In this document: positions 37,081-45,117 of the stretch, piece by piece
Numbering within the stretch: position 1 is the stretch's first letter
Layout of the letters: every line of letters starts with the position of its first letter
Assembly (NCBI GenBank): GCA_902794095.1
Contig: CADBFZ010000005.1
Location: 160,819-224,818 of the forward strand
Length of the DNA stretch: 64,000 nt
Source: an uncultured Lachnospiraceae bacterium
Lineage (GTDB): Bacteria; Bacillota; Clostridia; Lachnospirales; Lachnospiraceae
Direction of reading: 5' to 3'
Made by a program: the position numbers and the translations under genes
Notes under the pieces: generated by a model
What the model was told of the DNA's origin: nothing
The model's input: only the letters and a program-made list of their open reading frames with translations
Databases searched by the model: none

Positions 37081-37383
37081 ATGGGACTTAAAGCAGAAGA
37101 GATAAATGAACATATAGCATGGCAGGATGTGACTGTCGGATGTGAGATATATGAGGCCGGCACCAGCCGCCTTACCAAGACCGGAGAGTGGAGAAGCAAG
37201 ACTCCGGAGTGGATTGAAGAGAAGTGCAAGCAGTGCCTTCTGTGCGCACCTTTTTGTCCCGATGCCTCTATCCCCGTATGTGAGGGCAAAAGAGGAGAAT
37301 TTGATTACGATCACTGCAAGGGATGCGGAATCTGCATAAAGGCTTGTCCTTTCCAGGCTATCCGCTGGAAGGAGGAGAACTGA
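37081..37383 (+). CDS. porD: Pyruvate:ferredoxin oxidoreductase, delta subunit (2[4Fe-4S])
   Basis: 100 aa. Two ferredoxin-type cluster motifs: CKQCLLCAPFCPDAS and CKGCGICIKACPFQA. It carries electrons from the TPP/cluster centre of the beta subunit out to ferredoxin. One base separates it from porC, and its stop codon overlaps the porA start by one base. Confidence 0.92.
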   Translation: MGLKAEEINEHIAWQDVTVGCEIYEAGTSRLTKTGEWRSKTPEWIEEKCKQCLLCAPFCPDASIPVCEGKRGEFDYDHCKGCGICIKACPFQAIRWKEEN

Positions 37384-38567
37384 TGAGCATCAGAGAGAGA
37401 TTATCGGGTAACGAAGCCATTGCAACCGCAATGAGACAGATCAATCCCGATGTATTCGCAATGTTCCCCATAACTCCTTCAACCGAGATCCCTCAGTATT
37501 TTGCACAGTATGTTGCTGACGGTAAGGTTGATACAGAGTTCATCTGTGTAGAGAGTGAGCATTCATCACTTTCCGCATGTCTCGGCGCAGAGGCTGCAGG
37601 CTGCAGAGCAGTTACCGCAACTTCCTCCGCAGGACTTTCATTCATGAACGAAGTATTGTATGTTGCGGCTTCTTCGAGACTTCCCGTAGTTCTCGCAGTT
37701 GCATGCCGTGCTCTTACCGGCCCCATCAACATCAATCATGACTATTCCGATTCCATGGCTGAGCGTGATTCCGGATTTATCCAGATCTACGCTGAGAACA
37801 ACCAGGAAGTATATGATAACTATCTTCAGGCACACCGTATTGCGGAGCATCCCGATGTAAGGCTTCCCCTCATGATCTGTGAGGACGGATTCATCACATC
37901 ACATGCGATCGAAAACATCGAGCTTGAAGAGGACGATAAGGTTAAGGCATTCGTAGGAGAGTATCACCCCGAGAATTATCTTCTCAAGGAAGAGAATCCT
38001 CTTGCAGTAGGCCCTTACGGTATCAGTGCTTATTATATGGAAGCACGTGTCGCACAGGCTCACGCAATGATGAATGCAAAGCAGGTAATCTTAGACGTAG
38101 CTGCAGATTTCGAGAAGACTTTCGGAAGAAAGTACGGACTCATCGAAGAGTACAAGATGGAAGATGCAGAGCTTGCGATGGTTATCATGGGATCATCTGC
38201 AGGAACCGCCAAGGCTGCTGTCGATGAATTAAGAGCTCAGGGAGTAAAGGCAGGTCTTATCAAGATCAGAGTATTCAGACCTTTCCCCGGCGAAGAGATA
38301 GCAAATGCACTTAAGAACTGCAAGGCAGTTGCAATCATGGATAAGTCAGAAGGCTTCTCCGGATGCGGTGGTCCTCTTTATGCGGAAACTTCCGGTGCAT
38401 GCTACAACTTAAAAACAAGACCTCTTATGGTTGATATAGTATTCGGTCTCGGCGGAAGAGATTTTACCGTGGAATCCGCCAAGAGTGTGTATGACAGACT
38501 GGCCAAGATCGCAGAGACAGGCGAAACCGGAGACATCTATACACACATGGGACAGCGTGAGAGGTAA
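37383..38567 (+). CDS. porA: Pyruvate:ferredoxin oxidoreductase, alpha subunit
   Basis: 394 aa from the ATG at 37383, with GGAGGAGAA directly upstream; the frame extends up to 37323 without a ribosome site. Domain I starts GNEAIATAMRQINPDVFAMFPITPSTEI; then EFICVESEHSSLSACLGAEAAGCRAVTATSS and RALTGPININHDYSDSMAERDSGFIQIYAENNQE, very close to PorA of anaerobes. C-terminal domain II has AELAMVIMGSSAGTAKAAVDELRAQGVKAGLIKIR. Confidence 0.92.
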   Translation: MSIRERLSGNEAIATAMRQINPDVFAMFPITPSTEIPQYFAQYVADGKVDTEFICVESEHSSLSACLGAEAAGCRAVTATSSAGLSFMNEVLYVAASSRLPVVLAVACRALTGPININHDYSDSMAERDSGFIQIYAENNQEVYDNYLQAHRIAEHPDVRLPLMICEDGFITSHAIENIELEEDDKVKAFVGEYHPENYLLKEENPLAVGPYGISAYYMEARVAQAHAMMNAKQVILDVAADFEKTFGRKYGLIEEYKMEDAELAMVIMGSSAGTAKAAVDELRAQGVKAGLIKIRVFRPFPGEEIANALKNCKAVAIMDKSEGFSGCGGPLYAETSGACYNLKTRPLMVDIVFGLGGRDFTVESAKSVYDRLAKIAETGETGDIYTHMGQRER

Positions 38568-38572
38568 TCAAA

Positions 38573-39508
38573 ATGGCATATAATCTTAAAGAGGAAATGA
38601 ATAAAAAAGAACGCTTCAATCCCGGACACAGACTCTGTGCCGGCTGTGGAGCGGGTATCGTTTGCAGAGCCATGATGAGAGCTGTAGACGAAAATGACAA
38701 GGCTGTCATTTGTAATGCGACCGGATGTCTTGAGGTTTCATCCTTCCAGTACCCTTACACTGCATGGGATGATTCTTACATCCACACTGCATTTGAAAAT
38801 GCATCTTCAACAGCATCGGGTGTATGCGCAGCTGTAGAAGTAATGAAGAGAAAGGGCAAGATCAATCCGGATACCAATTACAAGGTTCTTGTAATCGGCG
38901 GAGACGGCGGAACCTATGATATCGGATTCCAGTCACTTTCCGGTGCACTCGAAAGAGGACACGATCTTACATATTTCTGCTACGACAATAATGCGTATAT
39001 GAATACCGGAACCCAGAGGTCTTCCGCAACTCCCAGATTTGCAGCTGCAACCACAACTCCCGCAGGTGTAGATTCCGTAGGTAAGAAGCAGGATCAGAAG
39101 GATCTTACCCAGATCGTAGTAGCACACGGTGTTCACTATGCCGCACAGACCACTCTTTTCGGCAACATGAAGGACTTCCACGAGAAGGCACACAGGGCTA
39201 TCTACACCGAAGGCCCCACCTTCGTAAATGTCCTTACTCCCTGCCCCAGAGGCTGGAACTATCCCACCGAAGATCTCCTTGCAATCTGCAAGGCTGCCAT
39301 CGATACATGCGTATGGCCCGTATATGAAGTTGTTGACGGAGAGTACAGACTTACATATGAGCCCAAGAAGAAACTTCCCGTTGAGGAGTTCATGAAGCTT
39401 CAGGGAAGATTCGCACACTGCTTCAAGAAGGGCAATGAGTGGACCATCGAAGCAGCTCAGAAGTATGTAGACAAGAAGTGGGAAGATCTTCTCGCTAAGT
39501 GTAAATAA
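38573..39508 (+). CDS. porB: Pyruvate:ferredoxin oxidoreductase, beta subunit (TPP)
   Basis: 311 aa. The TPP-binding motif GGDGGTYDIGFQSLSGALERGHDLTYFCYDNNAYMNTG is complete; Cys residues of the proximal cluster are in RLCAGCGAG (near residue 20) and CNATGC. It makes the catalytic heart of the complex with PorA. Five bases after porA and 11 before the next gene, so transcription likely continues into it. Confidence 0.93.
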   Translation: MAYNLKEEMNKKERFNPGHRLCAGCGAGIVCRAMMRAVDENDKAVICNATGCLEVSSFQYPYTAWDDSYIHTAFENASSTASGVCAAVEVMKRKGKINPDTNYKVLVIGGDGGTYDIGFQSLSGALERGHDLTYFCYDNNAYMNTGTQRSSATPRFAAATTTPAGVDSVGKKQDQKDLTQIVVAHGVHYAAQTTLFGNMKDFHEKAHRAIYTEGPTFVNVLTPCPRGWNYPTEDLLAICKAAIDTCVWPVYEVVDGEYRLTYEPKKKLPVEEFMKLQGRFAHCFKKGNEWTIEAAQKYVDKKWEDLLAKCK

Positions 39509-39519
39509 GGAGGATCGAT

Positions 39520-40425
39520 ATGTCGAAACAATTATTCAGTAACGATCATATTATTTCATGGCTCAAGTATTTCTCGGAGAATACCGATATCGATCTCGAG
39601 CATGTTAAGATCCTCGATATCACCAGGAAAAATAAAAACCTCATCCCCACAGTAGAAGCACACCGCTGTACTCTTGTTTTCACCGAAGCAGGAGATCAGG
39701 ACATCTTCTACCGCATGTGGAGCGTAGGTCTTGGTGAGTGCGAAGTCATCTATAATGAAGGATCCGAACCTACAGGTGAGATAAAAAGAAAACAGCTCGC
39801 CGACATGATCGACCGCGGCATCAATGCCAGCGCCGGCATGATCGTGCTTAATCCCAATGCAAGAAGCACCATCAAATTCGGAATGGACAACAAGAACTTC
39901 GCATCCGGTTCCGTAAGATATGTAGGAAGCGAGATCCGTTCCGTCATCCTGTCCAAGATGCAGATTGCAGAGAATAAGAACTTCTGCGTAATCTCCGGTG
40001 AGTCCATTGCTGTCGAGACAGCTATGATCTGCGGAGAGGGTTCCGTTATTGCCGTTGAGTACAAAGAAAGCGACAGAGAGACCCTTGAGGAGAACGTAGG
40101 AAAGTTCGGTCTTAAGAACATCACCATCGTAGACCATGTTGATGCCAAGACCTTCAAGGACCTTCCCGTTCCCGATACCACCATGCTGGTTGCATCCGCA
40201 AGCATGGAGCAGGAGATCACCTATCTTACAAGCCTTAATCCCAACATGGAATTTGTCATCTACACTCTGGATTTCAGAGTAGCTGCAACCATGCGCGATA
40301 TTCTCGGAAGATTCGGAATGAACGATGTCAGCATCATTCAGATAAGCGTATCCAAGCTTAATTCCAAGAATCTCTTCGAGACCCAGCCTTCACCCTGGAT
40401 CATTACAGCAAGGGCCGGCGAATAA
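39520..40425 (+). CDS. CbiE/CbiT-like protein of unknown role, downstream of por genes
   Basis: 301 aa. The N-terminal half contains GLGECEVIYNEGSEPTGEI and SAGMIVLNPNARSTIKFG, reminiscent of the CbiE precorrin methylase. The C-terminal half (ENKNFCVISGESIAVETAMICGEGSVIAVEYKESDRETLEENVGKFGLKNITIVD) follows the CbiT/Rossmann methyltransferase layout, but the glycine-rich SAM loop is altered. No cobalamin genes are near. It has its own AAGGAGG site and sits 11 bases after porB, so it may serve the oxidoreductase rather than corrin synthesis. Similarity judged by eye; function unknown. Confidence 0.55.
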   Translation: MSKQLFSNDHIISWLKYFSENTDIDLEHVKILDITRKNKNLIPTVEAHRCTLVFTEAGDQDIFYRMWSVGLGECEVIYNEGSEPTGEIKRKQLADMIDRGINASAGMIVLNPNARSTIKFGMDNKNFASGSVRYVGSEIRSVILSKMQIAENKNFCVISGESIAVETAMICGEGSVIAVEYKESDRETLEENVGKFGLKNITIVDHVDAKTFKDLPVPDTTMLVASASMEQEITYLTSLNPNMEFVIYTLDFRVAATMRDILGRFGMNDVSIIQISVSKLNSKNLFETQPSPWIITARAGE

Positions 40426-40499
40426 GTTTTTCTTTATTTTTTCCTAAATAGTGATAAAATACGTATGTATTTTTTCGCTAAAGCTTAAGGAGAGGTAAT

Positions 40500-41510
40500 A
40501 TGAGCAAAATCAGCATCCCCGAGGGTTATGTGTCTCATCTTAATCTTCATGACACACAGGTTGCCATAAAGACCGTCAAAGACTATTTTCAGGCAAGACT
40601 TTCCGAGAGACTTAATCTTCAGAGAGTTTCTGCTCCTTTATTTGTAACACCCGAGTCGGGATTAAACGATAACCTTAACGGTGTCGAGCATCCCGTTGAA
40701 TTCACAATCAGCCACGAAGGTGGAAGAAAGGCGGAGGTCGTTCAGTCCCTTGCAAAGTGGAAGAGATATGCACTTGCTAAGTACGGCTTCGAAGTGGACG
40801 AAGGTCTCTACACCGACATGAATGCTATCAGAGCCGATGAAGAGCCCGACAACATCCACTCTGTATTCGTAGACCAGTGGGATTGGGAGAAGATCATCCT
40901 CAAGGCTGACAGAAACTTCACCACTCTTAAGGATACCGTTCTCGATGTATATGCGGCTCTGAGAAAGACCGAGAAGTACATGGCCATCCAGTACGATTAC
41001 ATCGAAGAGATCCTTCCTCACGATATTTTCTTCATCACTTCACAGGAGCTTGAGGATATGTTCCCCGGTAAGACTGCGAAGGAGAGAGAGTATCTCATTG
41101 CAAAAGAAAAAGGTGCCGTATGTATCATGCAGATCGGCGATAAGTTAAAGTCAGGCGAGGTTCACGATTTCAGAGCTCCCGACTACGATGACTGGGCACT
41201 TAACTGCGACATTTTCGTATATTATCCCGTTCTTGATATCGCACTTGAGCTTTCAAGCATGGGTATCAGAGTTGATGAAGAGTCCATCAAGACTCAGCTC
41301 GACAAGGCAGGATGCCCTGAGAGAGCTCAGCTTCCTTTCCAGAAAGCAATCATCGACGGAAAGCTTCCTTACACCATTGGCGGAGGAATCGGACAGTCAA
41401 GAATCTGCATGTTCTTCCTCAGAAAAGCTCATATCGGCGAGGTTCAGTCTTCAATCTGGCCCGATGATATGGTAAAAGAGTGCGAGGCAGCAGGAATCAA
41501 GCTTCTCTAA
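40500..41510 (+). CDS. asnA: Aspartate-ammonia ligase (asparagine synthetase A)
   Basis: 336 aa, the usual AsnA length. It makes asparagine from aspartate, ammonia and ATP via an AMP intermediate; the fold is that of a class II aminoacyl-tRNA synthetase. Recognisable: FVTPESGLNDNLNGVEHPVEF, EVVQSLAKWKRYALAKYG, DMNAIRADEE, and the class II end motif TIGGGIGQSRICMFFLRKAHIGEVQSSIWPDDM. AAGGAGAGG ribosome site. It has its own strong terminator. Confidence 0.95.
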   Translation: MSKISIPEGYVSHLNLHDTQVAIKTVKDYFQARLSERLNLQRVSAPLFVTPESGLNDNLNGVEHPVEFTISHEGGRKAEVVQSLAKWKRYALAKYGFEVDEGLYTDMNAIRADEEPDNIHSVFVDQWDWEKIILKADRNFTTLKDTVLDVYAALRKTEKYMAIQYDYIEEILPHDIFFITSQELEDMFPGKTAKEREYLIAKEKGAVCIMQIGDKLKSGEVHDFRAPDYDDWALNCDIFVYYPVLDIALELSSMGIRVDEESIKTQLDKAGCPERAQLPFQKAIIDGKLPYTIGGGIGQSRICMFFLRKAHIGEVQSSIWPDDMVKECEAAGIKLL

Positions 41511-41523
41511 TACTTACAAACTC

Positions 41524-41561
41524 AAGGACGGTTCTCTTAACACAAGGGAGCCGTCCTTTTT
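41524..41561 (+). terminator. Intrinsic terminator after asnA
   Basis: A 13-bp stem (AAGGACGGTTCTC / GGGAGCCGTCCTT, two G-T pairs) followed by TTTTTA. Its arm shares GGACGGTTCTC with the palindrome at 29803, hinting that it may derive from the same repeat family. Confidence 0.88.
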
Positions 41562-41680
41562 ATGTGTATTAGAAAAAATGCATTACATAGAGGTTTTCTG
41601 TGTTACAATGTCCTCGGATGCAATAGTGCATCGGGTTGCGCCACATCTCGCTTGAAGAGAGCGGCAGCAAAGGAGAAAAT

Positions 41681-42262
41681 ATGAATACACAGAAAAAGAC
41701 TAACATTATCGTTGGACTCGGCCTCTTAACGGCAATCGTCATCGTACTTCAGGCACTGGCACTTACGGTACGTTTCGGAGTCTTCACCATCACGCTCGTA
41801 CTTGCACCTATTATCGTAGGCGCAGCGCTTTACGGCTGGTGGGCAGGAGCTTGGCTCGGATTTGTATTTGGTGTAGTTGTTCTGTTTACTGATGCGGGTG
41901 CATTCCTTGCAGTAAACGTACCCGGAACCATCATCACCTGTATTTTAAAGGGTGCGTGTGCCGGAATCGTTGCAGGTATCGTCTACAAGCTGGTTTCATC
42001 CAAGAACAGATTTGTTGCGGTACTTTTAGCCGGAATAGCTGCACCTGTTGTAAACACCGGACTTTTCCTTCTCGGATGCGTACTCTTTTTCATGGATACC
42101 ATCAATGAGTGGGCAATTGCAGGGGGATTCCCCAGCGCAGGAAATTTCCTGATCTTCGGAATGGTAGGTGCTAACTTCTTCGTAGAGCTCATCATCAATC
42201 TTGCGCTCAGCACCGCGATCGTACAGATCATAGGCATTGCCAAGAAATCCAATGTAGCATGA
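41681..42262 (+). CDS. ECF transporter S component (probable pantothenate type)
   Basis: 193 aa from the ATG at 41681 (AAAGGAGAA upstream); a frame start at 41636 has no ribosome site. Five to six hydrophobic segments; the N-terminal TNIIVGLGLLTAIVIVLQAL pattern and the loop ALYGWWAGAWLGFVFG fit S components of energy-coupling-factor vitamin transporters. The energising module (EcfA1/A2/T) is elsewhere, as usual for group II systems. The next gene is pantothenate kinase, so pantothenate is the likely substrate; this rests on context only. Confidence 0.75.
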   Translation: MNTQKKTNIIVGLGLLTAIVIVLQALALTVRFGVFTITLVLAPIIVGAALYGWWAGAWLGFVFGVVVLFTDAGAFLAVNVPGTIITCILKGACAGIVAGIVYKLVSSKNRFVAVLLAGIAAPVVNTGLFLLGCVLFFMDTINEWAIAGGFPSAGNFLIFGMVGANFFVELIINLALSTAIVQIIGIAKKSNVA

Positions 42263-42267
42263 CTTTA

Positions 42268-42296
42268 CGGGCATGGCTTTATAGCCGTGCCCTTTT
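42268..42296 (+). terminator. Terminator-like hairpin between S component and coaX
   Basis: A 9-bp stem (GGGCATGGC / GCCGTGCCC, one G-T pair), 6-base loop, then TTTT. The coaX ribosome site follows within 10 bases, so it probably attenuates rather than separates the two genes. Confidence 0.7.
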
Positions 42297-42316
42297 GATT
42301 TGCAGGAGGGATACAT

Positions 42317-43099
42317 ATGATACTTGCATTTGACGTCGGAAATACAAATATCGTCATGGGCGTTCTTGATGAGGAGAAGACTTACTTCCTCACGAGATTT
42401 GCTACCGATCACGCCAAGACCGAGGCAGAGTATGCCGTGCTTGTTAAGAATATTCTTGAGATCAAGGGCGTAAAGCTGGATGAGATCAAGGGCGGTATCA
42501 TTTCGTCCGTTGTTCCTCCCATGAATGACATACTCGGTGCGGTTATCAGACTCCTCACCGGACACAATGCACTTATCGTAGGCCCCGGACTTAAGACAGG
42601 CCTCAACATCGCAGTTGGCGATCCTTCCGAAGTCGGTGCGGATCTTGTTGTTGGCGCGGTTGCAGCAATTGCCAAGTACGAAGCTCCCATGCTCATCATG
42701 GACCTGGGCACCGCAACCACCATAACTGCCATCGGCAAAAACAAAGAATTCCTGGGCGTTATTATCTATCCCGGTGTTAAGGTTTCTTACGATGCGCTTG
42801 TCGGAAGAACCGCACTCCTTTCCAGCATCTCTTATGATGTTCCCGAGAAGGTTATCGGAACCAACACCAGGGACTGTATGCAGTCCGGACTTATCTACGG
42901 AAATGCTGCAATGCTGGACGGACTCATCGACAGATGTGAGAAGGAGATGGGAGGTGTTAAGTCCCTCATTGCAACCGGCGGACTTTCATCCAGGATCACA
43001 CCTTATTGCACTCACGATATTGTTTTCGACGATGACCTTCTCATCGACGGACTCAGGATCATCTACTACAAGAACGTAAAAGGATCTAAGAAGAAATAA
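42317..43099 (+). CDS. coaX: Type III pantothenate kinase
   Basis: 260 aa. Phosphorylates pantothenate with ATP in the first step of CoA synthesis; CoaX needs a monovalent cation. Family motifs: the ATP loop start MILAFDVGNTNIVMGVLD, GADLVVGAVAAIAKY, the MDLGTATTITAI motif and GVIIYPGVKVSYDALVGRTALL. Cytoplasmic. Ribosome site GGAGGG. Coupled by position with the S component upstream. Confidence 0.95.
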   Translation: MILAFDVGNTNIVMGVLDEEKTYFLTRFATDHAKTEAEYAVLVKNILEIKGVKLDEIKGGIISSVVPPMNDILGAVIRLLTGHNALIVGPGLKTGLNIAVGDPSEVGADLVVGAVAAIAKYEAPMLIMDLGTATTITAIGKNKEFLGVIIYPGVKVSYDALVGRTALLSSISYDVPEKVIGTNTRDCMQSGLIYGNAAMLDGLIDRCEKEMGGVKSLIATGGLSSRITPYCTHDIVFDDDLLIDGLRIIYYKNVKGSKKK

Positions 43100-43102
43100 T
43101 AT

Positions 43103-43771
43103 ATGGACAGTATAATGGACGGGATTCCGGTAAAGATCATATATTCGCGCAGGAAAAGCCTGTCCATGAAGTTTGACAAGACAGGAACTCTTATAGTGAA
43201 CGCACCTTCCTTCGTATCTGAGGGGGAGGTGCGTACTTTTTTGCGGGAACATACGAGGTGGATAAGGCTTAACTATGTGAAGGCTGTGGACATGGCGCGG
43301 AACCTGGAGGAGCACGAGTTTAAGGACGGCGGCAAGGTGCTGTATCTGGGTGAGGAGTATGGGATTAAGATCTCCGGAAGGGGAAGAATAGTTAAGTCCG
43401 GTGAGGGTTTTCTTTTCCCGGAAGGGTCCACGCAGGAGACATACGAAAGGTGGCTTAAAGCTCGCGCAAAAGAATACCTTCCGCTAAGGCTTAGGTACAG
43501 AGCGTATGAGATGGGGATTTCCTACAGGGATGTGAGAATATCCGGGGCAAAGTCAAAGTGGGGATCGTGCTCGGAGACGGGGATGATCACTTTGAGCTGG
43601 AGACTGATGATGTGTCCGCCGGAGTCAATTGAGTATGTTTTGATACATGAGCTGTGCCATAGAATTCATATGGATCATTCGAAGGTATTTTGGGCTGAGG
43701 TTGAGAGCAGAATGCCGGATTACAAGAAGCATAAGAAGTGGCTCGATGACCACGGGTATCTCATGGAATAA
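43103..43771 (+). CDS. YgjP-like metallopeptidase domain protein (DUF45)
   Basis: 222 aa. The zinc-binding HELCHRIHMDHS motif lies near residue 178, with a later acidic partner, as in SprT/YgjP-type (M48-related) zinc proteins; KSKWGSCSETGMITLSWRLMMCPPESIEYV is the family core. Soluble; probably a cytoplasmic protease-like enzyme of unknown target. It starts 3 bases after coaX with a weak ribosome site. Base use differs from its neighbours (many GGG, AGG and GTG codons), so it may be less expressed or recently acquired. It ends against the hairpin of the convergent RNA locus. Confidence 0.85.
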   Translation: MDSIMDGIPVKIIYSRRKSLSMKFDKTGTLIVNAPSFVSEGEVRTFLREHTRWIRLNYVKAVDMARNLEEHEFKDGGKVLYLGEEYGIKISGRGRIVKSGEGFLFPEGSTQETYERWLKARAKEYLPLRLRYRAYEMGISYRDVRISGAKSKWGSCSETGMITLSWRLMMCPPESIEYVLIHELCHRIHMDHSKVFWAEVESRMPDYKKHKKWLDDHGYLME

Positions 43772-43774
43772 AAA

Positions 43775-44190
43775 AGGCAAATTTTTAGGCGCCACCCGAT
43801 AAAACTTTCATCGAATGGCGCCCCTAGTAGATGGGTTCCTCAATATCCATTGGCGGATACCTCCTGTATTATATTTTAACCCATTCGCTTCCGGCTTCCT
43901 CTCTCTTGAAATCGCTTCATTCTTCATACGACCTGTTCGTCCGGACACATATATAAACGGTGCAGTCTGCGTTCTGAGACGATATGCATATAAGCTTGTG
44001 TCGTGTTTTCACTCTTTCTTAAGATCCGTCCGGTTGCTCCGGGATATTAACGGTTTATATATCAGCTAGTACATTGGTCCACCCTCCATGCGACGGTTAT
44101 CAGCTTCTACTTAATGTCCCATCGGACCGTCCTCCTTTTCTAAAAGCCTTGATGAGATTTCGTTTTGTTTTTCATCTGCTTTTGTTTTAT
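43775..44190 (-). ncRNA. Unrecognised stand-alone RNA with three SD-preceded mini-ORFs
   Basis: A strong promoter at 44197-44225 would start a minus-strand transcript near 44190. No minus-strand frame above 60 codons exists here. The 3' hairpin (43788-43822: GGCGCCATTCGAT / ATCGGGTGGCGCC, 13 pairs with two G-T) is very stable; a T-run comes 12-18 bases after it. Three GGAGG sites precede ATGs by 8, 8 and 9 bases: ATG 44122 (MGH), ATG 44074 (MY) and ATG 43850 (MDIEEPIY). The first two modules share the order GGAGG, GG(T/A)CC, ATG, TAG, GCTGATA, ACCGT. A 10-bp long-range stem ATATATAAAC / GTTTATATAT is possible. I counted 14 GGA triplets. The gap 43772-44511 has no protein gene I can support. 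Confidence 0.6.
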
Positions 44191-44196
44191 GTGCCT

Positions 44197-44225
44197 ATAA
44201 TAATCTAAATATTTCGCCTTGTCAA
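44197..44225 (-). promoter_or_regulatory. Strong sigma-A promoter of the non-coding locus
   Basis: On the minus strand: TTGACA (perfect), 17-base spacer, TATTAT (five of six). It is the best -35 box I found in the window. It points away from thrH into a region without long ORFs. Upstream (44226-44511) the sequence is AT-rich, then A- and C-rich, and shows nothing I can call. Confidence 0.82.
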
Positions 44226-44511
44226 CACCTTTTTCAAAAAATATTTTAGAAATAGCAAATATATTTCGATAACGTTTAAGTAATTGCTAAAATATTCTGA
44301 CAACTTACACCCAAAACCCGACGGAAAATCACCGGAAAAGGCGCAAATCAGAGGAATTTTAAATCTATACAAAATTCGGATGTGTAAAAGTGTCCGATCC
44401 GGCTCCCCAAAAGGCCTCGAAAAGCCCAAAAACCTTTATTTTTACGGCATTTTCTGTTATTCTTATGGTTGGATTTTAATGAAGATTTTTAAGTGAAAGG
44501 GATTTATAAAA

Positions 44512-45117
44512 ATGTATATTACTTGTCTTGACCTTGAGGGAGTTCTTGTTCCCGAAATCTGGATCGCATTCTCTGAAAAGACCGGTATTCCGGAACTCAG
44601 AAGGACCACAAGGGATGAGCCTGATTATGATAAGCTCATGAACTTCAGACTCGGAATTCTCAAAGAGCACGGCCTCGGACTTAAGGAGATCCAGGAGACT
44701 ATCGCAACGTTAGATCCCCTCCCCGGCGCAAAGGAGTTCCTTGACGAGCTCAGAAGCAGGACCCAGGTTCTGATCCTCAGCGATACTTTCGAGCAGTTTG
44801 CAGCACCTCTTATGAAGAAGCTCGGCATGCCCACCATCCTCTGCAACACCCTTGAGGTAGCAGAAAGCGGCGAGATCACCGGCTATAGAATGAGATGCGA
44901 CAAGTCCAAGCTCACCACCGTTAAGGCTCTTCAGTCCATCGGATATGAGACCATCGCAAGCGGCGATTCCTTCAACGATCTCGGAATGATCCAGGCCAGC
45001 AAGGCAGGTTTTCTTTTCAGAACTACTGACCAGCTTAAGAAGGACTATCCTCAGTACCCCGCTTTCGAAGAGTACGACGAGCTCCTTAACGCTATCACTG
45101 ATGTAATGAAGGATTAA
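44512..45117 (+). CDS. thrH: Bifunctional phosphoserine phosphatase/homoserine phosphotransferase
   Basis: 201 aa, HAD superfamily, close to ThrH over its full length: MYITCLDLEGVLVPEIWIAFSEKTGI (nucleophile Asp 7), TRDEPDYDKLM, LILSDTFEQFAAPLMKKLG (motif II), and IASGDSFNDLGMI (motif IV). ThrH of Pseudomonas removes phosphate from phosphoserine and can move it to homoserine; here it may supply serine synthesis. Ribosome site AAAGGG. Its stop overlaps the truA start by one base. Confidence 0.9.
   Translation: MYITCLDLEGVLVPEIWIAFSEKTGIPELRRTTRDEPDYDKLMNFRLGILKEHGLGLKEIQETIATLDPLPGAKEFLDELRSRTQVLILSDTFEQFAAPLMKKLGMPTILCNTLEVAESGEITGYRMRCDKSKLTTVKALQSIGYETIASGDSFNDLGMIQASKAGFLFRTTDQLKKDYPQYPAFEEYDELLNAITDVMKD

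Noticed and set aside
40456-40475. Hairpin AAAATAC/GTATTTT before asnA as a terminator
   Set aside because: Stem is short and AT-only, so it would be unstable; T-run alone is not enough.
43815-44069. Plus-strand ORF of 84 codons in the intergenic RNA locus
   Set aside because: No ribosome site, no promoter, odd composition, and it is antisense to the predicted strong minus-strand transcript.
43775-44190. RNase P RNA, tmRNA, SRP RNA, 6S RNA or T-box for the minus-strand RNA
   Set aside because: The hallmark sequences I know for these are absent; AGGGTGGA occurs but without the rest of a T-box or a downstream gene.
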